This document shows positions 8,029 through 17,763 of a stretch of DNA of 64,000 nt, piece after piece. Made by a program: the position numbers and the translations under genes. The stretch is from Batillaria attramentaria (lineage: Eukaryota; Mollusca; Gastropoda; Batillariidae): positions 835,001 to 899,000 of the forward strand of contig JACVVK020000205.1 in NCBI GenBank assembly GCA_018292915.2, given 5' to 3'. Each line of letters opens with the position of its first letter. Position 1 is the stretch's first letter. The notes beneath the pieces were generated by a model. It did not search any database. It was not told where the DNA came from and saw only the letters and a list, made by a program, of their open reading frames with translations.

Positions 8029-11000
8029 CTGGGTGGAGAAACAAATTTCATTCGTAAAAGCCCATGGAAAAATCGGAATCTTCAGACCACTAGAAGCCAC
8101 TTCAAGCCACTATTATGTAATCTGAAGTGGTCTCGGACCAAGTTTGGGAGCAGCAGGTGACGTCAGTGCCCAGGTTGTCTACGTCCGCGGCGTTCTGGTG
8201 AGAGAGTACTTAGGTGTAGTGAAACTACAAAAGACAAGGAGGGTGGGATGGGTGGGGGTTTCCACCACGTACGGGTGATATCAAAGACGGGGCAACGTGA
8301 AAAAGGCCAGCAAGAATATTTGGCCAGGGAACTATGGCATATGCGGTGCCGACAGTAAGATCATCCACATCATGAGATGTGTCATACCAAGGGAAGCACC
8401 CCCAAAGTAGCACCCGTGAAGTGAGTGAATCTCGGCTGTGTGGCAACAGCATCCCCACTGGACACGTATCACACCCGCTCTAGATAGGAGTCGACCTAGG
8501 TAAGTAAAATCCCGCTTGCCTCGGCTGGGATTCGAAACCGGGTCTCCCGTCCCGAAGTGCTAACCACTACACTATGGGGGTCGGTGTCTTTTACGTGTTC
8601 ATACGCGTAAATGGCTGTAAATATTTACGTGTTACAATACCTGTCCGTTACCGCACTGGAATGGCGCGTTGAACGTACAGGCCTGATGAACGCAGAAGTG
8701 TTCGTCACTCGCATCACCACAGTCTGGTCTGTAGTCACACACCAGCGTGAACGGAATTCGCTGCACTCCATTATCGCATTCAAACATTGCCGGGAACGAG
8801 TCCGCCTCACTCTGAAGCGAACACGTGACCGAGGAACCAGACCCACTGGCCCAGCAGGAACTGCGGAAGTCGCACGACAGGAAAGCGTGTGTCACGTGAC
8901 CATCCGGGCATCGAACGACGGAAAGGTCGGTATCCCAGTCTCCTATGGGGGTCACGGATACCCCGGCTGTGGTGGCTTTTTTAGGGGTGCTTTCTGCCTC
9001 GCAGAGAATATGCGCAGTGCGTTTTATATCACATTCTTCCAGATACATGTTGTGGTCATCATCAAACCAGCCGTGTCGGAATGAACCGCAAACTGGTTTT
9101 TGCATTTTTCCTGTGTAGATCTTCATGAAGTAGGCGATTGAGCCGTCGGACCACTGGAATATATGCTGATACCTGGAAAATATTCCAGTGCCTTTGAACA
9201 GAGTTTTTTTTCCCCCAGTATTGTTTTGAAGAAAAGAATAATTCAGGTTCTAGTTTTAACACATTGTGTCCGGCTGAACTACTAAGACTGAATCAGTTGT
9301 TCACCTTCATCATGTTGTTTGTAAGAATGTACTGTGTGTACGTTATGTGTATGTAATGAATGTAAATGTACTTTATGTGTATGTAATATATGTAAGGTGT
9401 AAGTAATATTCTGTTCTTGTAAGGCGCCCAGAGCTCCAGCATGAGGTTGGACGCCCCCCCCCCAAAAAAAAAATAAAAAATATAAAATAAAAAATAAAAA
9501 AAATAAAAATAAAAAAAATAAAAAAAATCCTCATTATTATCATCGTTATTGACCAGAACATGACCTGTATTTGCCTTCCTGCGGTGCAACATTATGTAAC
9601 AAAAATACTGCCAAGACTGAAATGAACGGTACAACTTACATTCGAGGCAAGAAAGGAGCCGAAGATTTTAGTCCCGTAAAAACTCTCACAAAATCTGTCC
9701 TCTTTAGCATCTTCCCCCAAGCCTGCCACTCTTCCGGTGTGTTCAAACTGACCAATCGCATTCCCTGACGGAGGCACGTGACGGCGGCGTCGTTCCAAGA
9801 GATAAGCGCGTCTGGAATGATGCGAAGGTAACATCGGGCGTTGAGTGTTATTTTACCGGGACCACACGTGTCCGTGGTGTAGCTGCAATCCAGCTCGTCC
9901 TCTCCATTGGCGCACTGTGGCTGCAGGTCGCACGGGAAGTGCTGCTTGAAGTCGTCCCAGTATGGCACGGAGCAGTTCCACGTGCCCCCTGGAAGCTTCT
10001 CTGGTTGGGACTGTCCTTTAAATGTTTTTAAGAAAAAAAGTAAGAATGTACATGTGAAATTTAAAAAAGTCAAACACAAAAGGGGGACAAAAGTAGACCA
10101 GCCACTTTTGAGAAAACAACAACAACGACAAAGCATACACTGGTGACAGGTCAAATTAATCGACTTCGAGATTTACGAATATCCTATGTGTGAATAAATA
10201 AATCTCCTACCAGTTCACTCCCCTTAATATCCGACTCTGAAATCGGACGGTTCATTATCGATTCATGTTAAAGGGTGGGTGGGTGGGTGTTTGAGGGTTT
10301 AACGTCCTTTTCCACCCCATACGGGTGATATCAAAGACGGGGCAACGACGAAAAAGCCAGCACAAATATTTGGCCCCAGCCGGGATATCCGTGTTAAAGA
10401 ATTACTGTATAACTCTTGAAGCTTACTGTTTAGCCGCACTAAAAATACTCACAGAAGACCAGCAAAACCGTTAGTTTGAGTAAAAATGATTAAACATAAG
10501 CCTAGAGTGTGGGGTGAGTGGGTATTGGGTGTTTGGGAATTTAAAGTCCTTTTCCACCACCTAAGGGTGATACCAAAGACGGGGCAACGAGAAAAAGGCC
10601 AGCACAAATATTTGGCCCCAGCCACGATTCGAACTCACGACCCGAGCACTGGTGGTACTTGGGAGCATTTTTGTTCAAAATGGCTGAATTGGTAAGAGAA
10701 AAACGGATTGACTAATTGATTGACCGGTTGACTGACTCACGGTCGTGGAAGGAAAACAGAAGACGAAAGCCCGTTCCGGAGTTGAAACTCCAAATGAAAC
10801 TGACGAACCGGACATAGAGGACAGTCGTATTCAGGACTTCCGGAGCTAGAGAGCGTTTCTCGCATATCGTCTTGATGACGTTCCTGTGAGAGTTGCCTCC
10901 CTCGTAAAGCAACAGGCGGTCATCGCGGCACCAGTGGTCGGCCATGATATCCACGTGCGGGAAGCTGATCATGATCACGTGACCTGCGGGGACGTCCAGT

Positions 11001-13339
11001 CGAACCGTACTGTCCATATGAGGTGGGTAGCCGTCGTCAACCCATCTCGGGGTCTCAACAGACCCTGCAAAATTTTGAAAATGAAACGGTATTCCATCGA
11101 GATTCCATTTGAAATGAAATCCTGTCGTATTGAAATGACATCTTGTCGATTTGAAATACTATATCCTTTTGAAATGATATTCTGCCGTTTTCAAATAATA
11201 TTCTATCTGTGAAAAATGCACAGTCAACTCTGTCGCAGCCTGATTTCACAGCCCTGTTTCCGTTTTGACACTGAGCGAGAGAGATCGCACTGGCTAGTCT
11301 TCTCGTGCAGCACACAACACCCGATAGGCGCTGTAGCGATGTGTCTCACTCACTGACCAAAAGCACAATGAAGTCACCGCAAACTAACGCACTGGTTTTA
11401 TAAAGGTCTCCGAGCGCTTAAGGCCTGCATCAGTTGTAGAAGCCGCAGTTAAAAAAAACACAACAACATAAAACAAGGTTTGCGGATTTGTTTTGATTTC
11501 AGCAAAAATCCGCAAAAAATGCGGGTTTTTTTTTCTGTTAAAACTGCGCCTCCTTCGACTGTGCATAATCCAGAGTTTTCAGCGCTTCGGGGACCCATAT
11601 AAAACCAGAGCACGAGTTTGCCGTGACATTATTTGGCTTTTGGTCAGTGAGCGAGACACATCGCTACAGTGTCTAGCGGATGTTGAGTGCTGTACGATCT
11701 TTCTCGCTCAGTGTCAAAACGCAAACTGAGCTGTGAAATCAGGCTGCCCTTGGCTTTTATTGGGGTTTCAGGGACGCTGAAAACTCTGCAGCTGTGACAG
11801 AGTTGACTGTGCTTGCACGGTCGACTCTGTATTTTTTTTCACACTTCGGAAAGCTTTTTCTTGGGAGCTTAAATCTTTAAGGGCATTACCTGCACGGTCT
11901 GAAGTGAAACGAAGTTCCAGCTCAGGCCTCGACGTTTCCGGCACAGCAGTGAAGTTGAGCAGGAACTCAGCAGGGGCGTCAACGTACACCCTCAGCTCAA
12001 TGCGCACGGAGTTCCCGAAGCTGTGGATCGGACCTCTATACCCGTCTTTGCACCCGATGTAACCAGTCACTAAAGTTTTCATGTTAAGCAAATCATACGC
12101 GTCGAAAAAAACAGAATGGCAACCTTCCTCAATCTTTCCCTGCACGATGTCAACGAGAACGACGTTTCCCTTTGGAACTGTGAATATCAGGAGGCATTCT
12201 GCCATGGACTGAAAACTGCCTGTAGTGTTGCTGTGCGGCTCTGAGGCGTAGACAATGGTGAGTCCTGAAGGTGATGTAAGATGTATTGTTTCAGTTGTCG
12301 TGAAACACTGAGTAATGTTCTCGCTCGCGAAGAGAAGATGCCTGTTCGGCAGGTTTTCCCCTTGAGCAGGCGGCCAGCTCATAGAAGATGAATATGTAAG
12401 TCTTGATTCTTCAGAAGTCGAGTATGTAGGTTTTGAGTCTTCAGATGTCGGGAATGTTGGTTCTGATACTTCAGAAGTCGGATATGCAGGTGTTGAATCT
12501 TCAGAAGTCGAATATATAAGTGTTGAGTCTTGTTTTGAGTGTTCAGAAGTTGAGTGTTCAGAAGATATTGTTGGTTTTGAGTTTTCAGAATTCGGATGTG
12601 CAAGTGCTGAGTCTCCAGAAGTCGGATGTGCAAGTGCTGAGTCTTCAGAAGTCGATGACTTTGATTTTGAGTCTTCAGGAGTCGAGTGTGGAGGTGTTGA
12701 GTTTTCAGAAGTCCATAATGTTGGTTTTGAGTCTTCAGAAGTCGATAATGTTGGATTTGAGTCTTCAGAAGTCGATAATGTTGGCTTTAAGTCTTCAGAA
12801 GTCGAGTATGTAGGTGTTGGTTCTTCAGAAGTTGGATATGCAGGTCTTGAGTCTTCAGAGGTCGACAATTTGGGGTTTGATCCTTCAGAAGTCGAGTATG
12901 TAAGTTTAGAGTCTTCAGAAGTCGAATATGCAGGTCTTGAGTTTTCAGAAGTCGAGTATATAGGTGTTGAGTCTTCAGAAGTTGATGATTTCGGGTTTGA
13001 GTCGTCAGAAGTCGAATATGCAGCTGTTGAGTCTTCAGAAGTCGAATTTTGAGGCGTTGTGTCTTCTGCTACGCTGATGATAGATCGTGATGAAACAAAA
13101 CTGCTACTTGCGTCAAGACCTTTGCTGAAAATGCTGTGATTCTTAAACTTGTCATTTGTAGTAAGTAGACTGTTGCCGCCATCAGTGGACGTAGAAGTAG
13201 ATATGAGCTCAGTTTCAGAAACATCAGCCGGTGGTGTGTTATTGAGTATGCTGATGTTGTGTTTTCTGTCATGGGGCCCGCTTAAAGTGTCAGGGAACAC
13301 AAGACTAACACAAAGCGCCACTAGTAATGCCTGTACCAT
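5848..13339 (-). CDS. Gene A: CUB-CTLD-LDLa-LRR 7TM receptor, GRL101/type-C LGR-like
   Basis: This is a predicted plasma-membrane G-protein-coupled receptor of 1620 residues. Exons: 13339-11890, 11064-10741, 10015-9640, 9172-8641 and 8028-5848; frame closes across all four introns (phases 1, 1, 2, 0). Rough domain order: signal peptide 1-20; Ser/Thr-rich stalk with about 20 ten-residue repeats (98-320); CUB-like 1 (335-475); CUB 2 (490-590); LDLa-like (600-635); CTLD (637-775); Cys-rich GHVTHAFLSCD module (800-840); LDLa modules (848-1035); LRR N-cap and LRRs (1040-1240); hinge; 7TM (1275-1560); cytoplasmic tail. The LDLa + LRR + 7TM part matches the known GRL101/relaxin-receptor class. GPCR marks: LDRF in place of DRY, FLCWFP in TM6, NPFLY in TM7. 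It is the most diverged member at TM6-tail and has an extra intron. The ligand and G protein are unknown. Confidence 0.88.
8056..8140. repeat. Half copy of MITE-like family (GCCACTTCAAGCCAC)
   Basis: It shares GCCCATGG..., AGAAGCCACTTCAAGCCACT and AGTGGTCTCG with copies at 17807-18238 and 62185-62405. Only the left half remains. It sits about 30 bp inside the intron next to gene A exon 5. Confidence 0.65.
8238..8330 (-). mobile_element. SINE-1 3' part joined to SINE-2
   Basis: The tail and body of SINE-1 end abruptly at ATATTTGGCCAGGG, directly followed by the 3' part of SINE-2. Either one inserted in the other with later deletion, or this is a chimaeric retrotransposition product. Confidence 0.75.
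8331..8583 (-). mobile_element. SINE-2 copy in gene A intron 4
   Basis: On the minus strand the head reads GACCCCCATAGTGTAGTGG and the box-B-like part GGTTTCGAATCCC. The body contains GGTCGACTCC and GTGTGGCAACAGC (as its complement), as in the 13.7 and 51.0 kb copies. It is truncated at the 3' end. Confidence 0.85.
8641..9172 (-). CDS. Gene A exon 4: CTLD end, Cys-rich module, LDLa
   Basis: The acceptor is TTTTCCAG before 9172 and the donor is GGACAG|GTATTG at 8641/8640. It finishes the CTLD (FQWSDGSIAYF.., last cysteines in EECDI...AHILCE). Then come the module CPDGHVTHAFLSCDFRSSCW, a full LDLa (FECDNGVQRIPFTLVCDYR..DC.DASDE..C) and the first half of the next LDLa. It ends in phase 0. Confidence 0.9.
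9296..9455 (+). repeat. Dispersed repeat family 5
   Basis: It ends in TTGTAAGGCGCCCAGAGCTCC..GACGCC, like 30050-30172 (TTGTAAGGCGCCCTGAGCTCC..GGCGTCCC). The 160 bp are in gene A intron 3. An A-rich AAATA tract follows to about 9528. The 3' end resembles retroposon tails, but no head is recognised. Confidence 0.5.
9640..10015 (-). CDS. Gene A exon 3: LDLa-like module and first half of CTLD
   Basis: The acceptor is CATTTAAAG before 10015 and the donor is CGAAT|GTAAGT at 9640/9639. It encodes GGTWNCSVPYWDDFKQHF..C...CANGEDELDC, a four-cysteine LDLa-like module, then CGPGKITLNARCY..WNDAAVTCLRQGMRLVSLNTPEEW, the N-terminal half of a C-type lectin-like fold. In genes B-D this exon is fused to the CUB 2 exon. 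Confidence 0.88.
10273..10386 (-). mobile_element. SINE-1, head missing
   Basis: The tail and body of SINE-1 on the minus strand stop at CCAGCCGGGATA, so the tRNA head is missing. It lies in gene A intron 2. Confidence 0.8.
10509..10650 (-). mobile_element. SINE-1, partial head
   Basis: The tail, body and box-B half of the head (AACTCACGACCCGAGCACT complement) are present. It stops before box A. It lies in gene A intron 2, 120 bp right of the previous copy. Confidence 0.8.
10741..11064 (-). CDS. Gene A exon 2: CUB domain 2
   Basis: The acceptor is ATTTTGCAG before 11064 and the donor is CACGACC|GTGAGT at 10741/10740. It encodes SVETPRWVDDGYPPHMDSTV, then a CUB core with CRDDRLLLYEGG, a second Cys, and FNSGTGFRLLFSFHD. 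CUB domains bind proteins or glycans outside the cell. Only A has an intron directly after this domain. Confidence 0.85.
11214..11818. mobile_element. About 600-bp foldback element in gene A intron 1
   Basis: The left arm (GCACAGTCAACTCTGTC at 11218, CCTGATTTCACAGC, TTGACACTGAGCGAGA, TAGCGATGTGTCTC, CTGACCAAAAGC at 11353) is repeated in inverted order on the right. There, GCTTTTGGTCAG starts at 11636 and GACAGAGTTGACTGTGC at 11796. Pairing continues inwards past a GGTTTTATAAA / ATATAAAACC pair to a centre near 11500. The right arm carries about 30 extra bases. No transposase is inside, so it is probably a non-autonomous foldback or MITE-type transposon. Confidence 0.85.
11890..13339 (-). CDS. 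Gene A exon 1: signal peptide, mucin-like stalk, CUB-like 1
   Basis: The ATG is at 13339-13337, followed by a hydrophobic signal peptide (MVQALLVALCVSLVFPDTLS). The stalk is Ser/Thr/Asp-rich with NxT/S sites. The repeat block STSEDS.P.Y covers 12370-13045. The CUB-like domain begins near ENITQCF and ends NFTAVPETSRPELELRFTS. The donor is GCAG|GTAATG at 11890/11889, phase 1, at the same place as in B, C and D. Confidence 0.88.
12370..13045 (-). repeat. 30-bp coding tandem repeat in gene A
   Basis: About 20 imperfect copies of a 30-bp unit encode ten residues (S-T-S-E-D-S-x-P-x-Y). Changes are mostly at the residues after the SEDS core. The block is Ser/Thr-rich and so probably O-glycosylated and extended. 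B, C and D lack it. Confidence 0.92.
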
Positions 13340-13726
13340 CTTGAACCTCGCCTGGAATGTTCTGACATACCTCTCAAAGGGAATCTTTAAATACGTTTAG
13401 TGAAATGCGCAATATCTTCCAGAGCTATGGGATACTTTGCCTCGTCCGTAATAGTCCGCTTATGCAAAGGCTGTCGACCTTTATGATACGCAAGCCAGCT
13501 GGCTGTTCCCAGGACGGTTATCACGATTATCGACGAAAAGATCTCAAATACTGAGTGACTGGGTTTCCTGACAAATACCACTTGACTACGAGGGTCGTTC
13601 AGAAAGTTCTAGCTTAAGAAAGGTAAAGTTTGTGGTCGTGCAAACAATAGACTGAATCCCGCCGAAGTGCTAACGCTATAATTATATCTGGAAAGATACA
13701 ACAACTATTGAGAACTACTGGTGCAC
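13340..13726. other. 5' flank of gene A
   Basis: This should contain the 5' UTR and promoter of gene A. I see no convincing core-promoter motif. A 64-codon open frame at 13387-13581 has no supporting features. Confidence 0.4.
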
Positions 13727-13995
13727 CGGCCCCCGTAGTGTAGTAGTTAGCACTTCGGACCATGGACCGGGAGACCCGGGTTCGAGTCCCAGCCGAGGCA
13801 AGCGGGATTTCTCCTACCTAGGTCGGCTCCTACCCAGAGCGGGTGTGCTATGGGCTCAATGGGGAGGCTGTTGCCACACAACGACTTTGGGGGTGCTTCT
13901 CGTAGTGTGACACGTCGTATGTTGTGGATGATTACACGGCCGGCACGGCAGGTGCCGTAGTTCCCGGGCCTGGTTAATGCCGGGATATTTATGCT
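13727..13995 (+). mobile_element. SINE-2 copy
   Basis: The head GGCCCCCGTAGTGTAGTAG, with box-B-like GGGTTCGAGTCCC, is clearly tRNA-like. The body is shared with 51.0 and 8.3 kb (CTACCTAGGTCGGCTCC, GTGTGGCAAC-type segment, GCCGTAGTTCCCGGG). It diverges after GGTTAATGCCGGG.ATTTAT, so the 3' third is missing. Confidence 0.88.
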
Positions 13996-15435
<1,440 letters not shown>

Positions 15436-15601
15436 AAGGGTGGGTGGGTGTTTGGGGGTTTAACGTCCTTTTCCACCACATACAGGTGATATCAAAGACG
15501 GGGCAACGATGAAAAAGCAACCACAAATATTTGGCCCCAGCCGGGATACAAACTCGCGACCCAAGCATTAGAAGTCCAACGCTCGGCCACCCCGGCTCCC
15601 C
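15436..15601 (-). mobile_element. SINE-1 copy 3' of gene B
   Basis: Tail, body and head on the minus strand; box A is partly deleted (GCTCGGCCACC). The flanks ACAAACCTGAA / ACAAAACTGAA suggest a target duplication with one change. Confidence 0.85.
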
Positions 15602-15711
15602 ACAAAACTGAAACTGACATGTACGTGGGCTGTTTTGCTAAGAGAATAAGATAGTCCACATGCTCAAGAGACTTACAATGTTGCCACTTCTGTTCCAGAT
15701 TGATGGTCAGT

Positions 15712-17763
15712 TTAACTCCTGACAGCTGTCATAACACTGCTCTGTGCTTTTATCTTTGACATCACCACACACTCGATCCGCCTCTCCGTGGCTTGACGTC
15801 TCCGCTCCAGTATCATGTTGACGGTGTACAGGAACGGGTTCAGCGCCGAGTTCAGCGGCAGCACGATGATCGCCATGGCAACGCTGACCTCGCCAGGAAT
15901 CGCCACGTCATTGGCGGCCAGCAGACCCAGCAACCCGATGGGGAACCAGCACAGGAAGTCGGACAGCACGACAGTGAAGAGGCGGCGGGCGATGGTGAGG
16001 TCTTTGGACTTCTTGGTGGAATCAGACGTCGACATACTGTTGGAGCGGATGGACCAGTAGATGAAGGCCTGACCTGTAGCGATCAGGAGAAACACGACAA
16101 AGTTGAGGACGACCATGATCCCAAAAGAGTAACTCTGTCCAGGGAAGGTTTTTCTATTGACAGGCAGCGGCATGCATATACCGTTCTGACTGTAAAATTC
16201 CCAGTGTGATGTCATCGGCAGGAGTGGGGTTACAGCAAGAACGACTCCGATACTCCAAGCAATGGCGCATGCAACGTGGGCGGATCGAGGACCGAAGCGT
16301 ACACTGCTGAACGGGAAACGCAGAACGATGCATCTGTCCAGGGTAATCAGACAGATGACAAACGCTGAGACTTCACTCGACAACAAGGACAAAAACCCTG
16401 CTGTCTTGCACGTCGGGCTGTGTTTCCACATCAAATCGTCCCAGAGAAAAGTACCCTGGTACACCCGATCAGCGATGCCGATTATGGCAAGATACACACC
16501 CATACAAAAATCCGAAACGCACAAATGTGTCACGAAGACACCAAAGCCTAGTGCGCTCTTGGTTTTGTTCAGAAAGGTACGGTAGACGAAGCTGCTCAAG
16601 TTGCCGATGACGGCCAGCGCGGCAAAGACAGCCAGCAGCACGCGGTACACGTCAGACCGGAGCAGGGCGTCACAGGACGAGATCTCGTCAGTCGGGGCGC
16701 GACACTGAGGTAAGTTGAAGCCCGCGGGCAGCGTGGCTGGGCAGCACAGCTTGTAGTTGTCGGCGTAGACATTCTCTAGCCTATCTAGGCCCTTGAATAT
16801 ATCACGGGAGAATTTAACCACGCGGTTCCCCCTCAAATCTAGGACACGGAGCTGCTTCAGTGACTGAAACCCGTTATTTGAAACACTGTCGGCACCACAG
16901 CCAGAGAAGTTCATCCTGTGAATGTCAGGAAACATGTCAAAGAGACCAGTGTTTATCTCTGCTATATAGGCCCCTGACAACTGAAGCACCCTCAGGGAGG
17001 CAAAGGAACGCTCTGTGTTTCCTACGAAGAAGAACTCAGCCAGGGGGTTTCCTGCAAGAGACAGATATCGAAGTTTACGACATCTGCTGAGGTCTTCGAG
17101 GTGTACCACAGTTATTAGGTTGTTCTCAAGGTCAAGGCTGTGCAAGTTGTATAGCTTCAGGTTGGGTAACTGCGTGATGTTACATTCAGCTAGACTGAGG
17201 TGGATCAACATGGTGTTGTCATCTACACTGGTCAGATTCATACCGCTGCCTCCAGCGTCCAGAAAGCGGATGTTGGGGAAGAGACTCACTTCAAAAGGTT
17301 GTCCACAGAAAAAAGCCATTCCATAACAAGTGCATGCATCAGGACAACGAGCATCACACAAGAGTTCATCGTCCTTCTGAGGACACTGGATCGCTCCGTC
17401 ACACAGGTGACTAGGATGGACACAGACGCGAGAAGCCCGACAGCGGTAGAACCCGGGACACGTGTAGCTGTCACACGCCGCCTCGTCCTCTTTGCCCGGA
17501 CAGTCGTACACACCGTTACAGCGCACGTACACCGGTAGGCAGTATCCGTCGCCTGGACACTGGAAGTGAGTCTCTGGACAAATAATATCGTCATGCGTTG
17601 TGTGAAGAGCTTGTATGATGAAGCCACCGTTGTGGTCAAAGTCGACTATAGCTGGTGGTGGAACTACAGCTTCATTGCGAGAAGGAACAGAGCTACATTT
17701 CTTCTCATCGGCGCCGTTGACACAGTGTTCCATGCCATCACACCTTGAGCTCTGTGGCACACA
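15712..17763 (-). CDS. Gene B exon 4: LDLa x3, LRRs, 7TM, stop
   Basis: The acceptor is ATAATTTTTCAG before 17763. It completes an LDLa (CVPQSSRCDGMEHCVNGADE), then two more (CNGVYDCPGKEDEAAC; CDGAIQCPQKDDELLC), an LRR N-cap (CPDACTCYGMAFFC), LRRs, hinge (CRAPTDEISSCDALL) and 7TM. The segments from the hinge to TM1 and from TM6 to the tail start are almost the same as in C. TAA is at 15714-15712. Confidence 0.93.
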   Translation of the reverse strand, partial: CVPQSSRCDGMEHCVNGADEKKCSSVPSRNEAVVPPPAIVDFDHNGGFIIQALHTTHDDIICPETHFQCPGDGYCLPVYVRCNGVYDCPGKEDEAACDSYTCPGFYRCRASRVCVHPSHLCDGAIQCPQKDDELLCDARCPDACTCYGMAFFCGQPFEVSLFPNIRFLDAGGSGMNLTSVDDNTMLIHLSLAECNITQLPNLKLYNLHSLDLENNLITVVHLEDLSRCRKLRYLSLAGNPLAEFFFVGNTERSFASLRVLQLSGAYIAEINTGLFDMFPDIHRMNFSGCGADSVSNNGFQSLKQLRVLDLRGNRVVKFSRDIFKGLDRLENVYADNYKLCCPATLPAGFNLPQCRAPTDEISSCDALLRSDVYRVLLAVFAALAVIGNLSSFVYRTFLNKTKSALGFGVFVTHLCVSDFCMGVYLAIIGIADRVYQGTFLWDDLMWKHSPTCKTAGFLSLLSSEVSAFVICLITLDRCIVLRFPFSSVRFGPRSAHVACAIAWSIGVVLAVTPLLPMTSHWEFYSQNGICMPLPVNRKTFPGQSYSFGIMVVLNFVVFLLIATGQAFIYWSIRSNSMSTSDSTKKSKDLTIARRLFTVVLSDFLCWFPIGLLGLLAANDVAIPGEVSVAMAIIVLPLNSALNPFLYTVNMILERRRQATERRIECVVMSKIKAQSSVMTAVRS

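Noticed and set aside
13387..13581. 64-codon frame with a hydrophobic stretch upstream of gene A
   Set aside because: No homologue in the other genes, no splice link to exon A1; likely chance.
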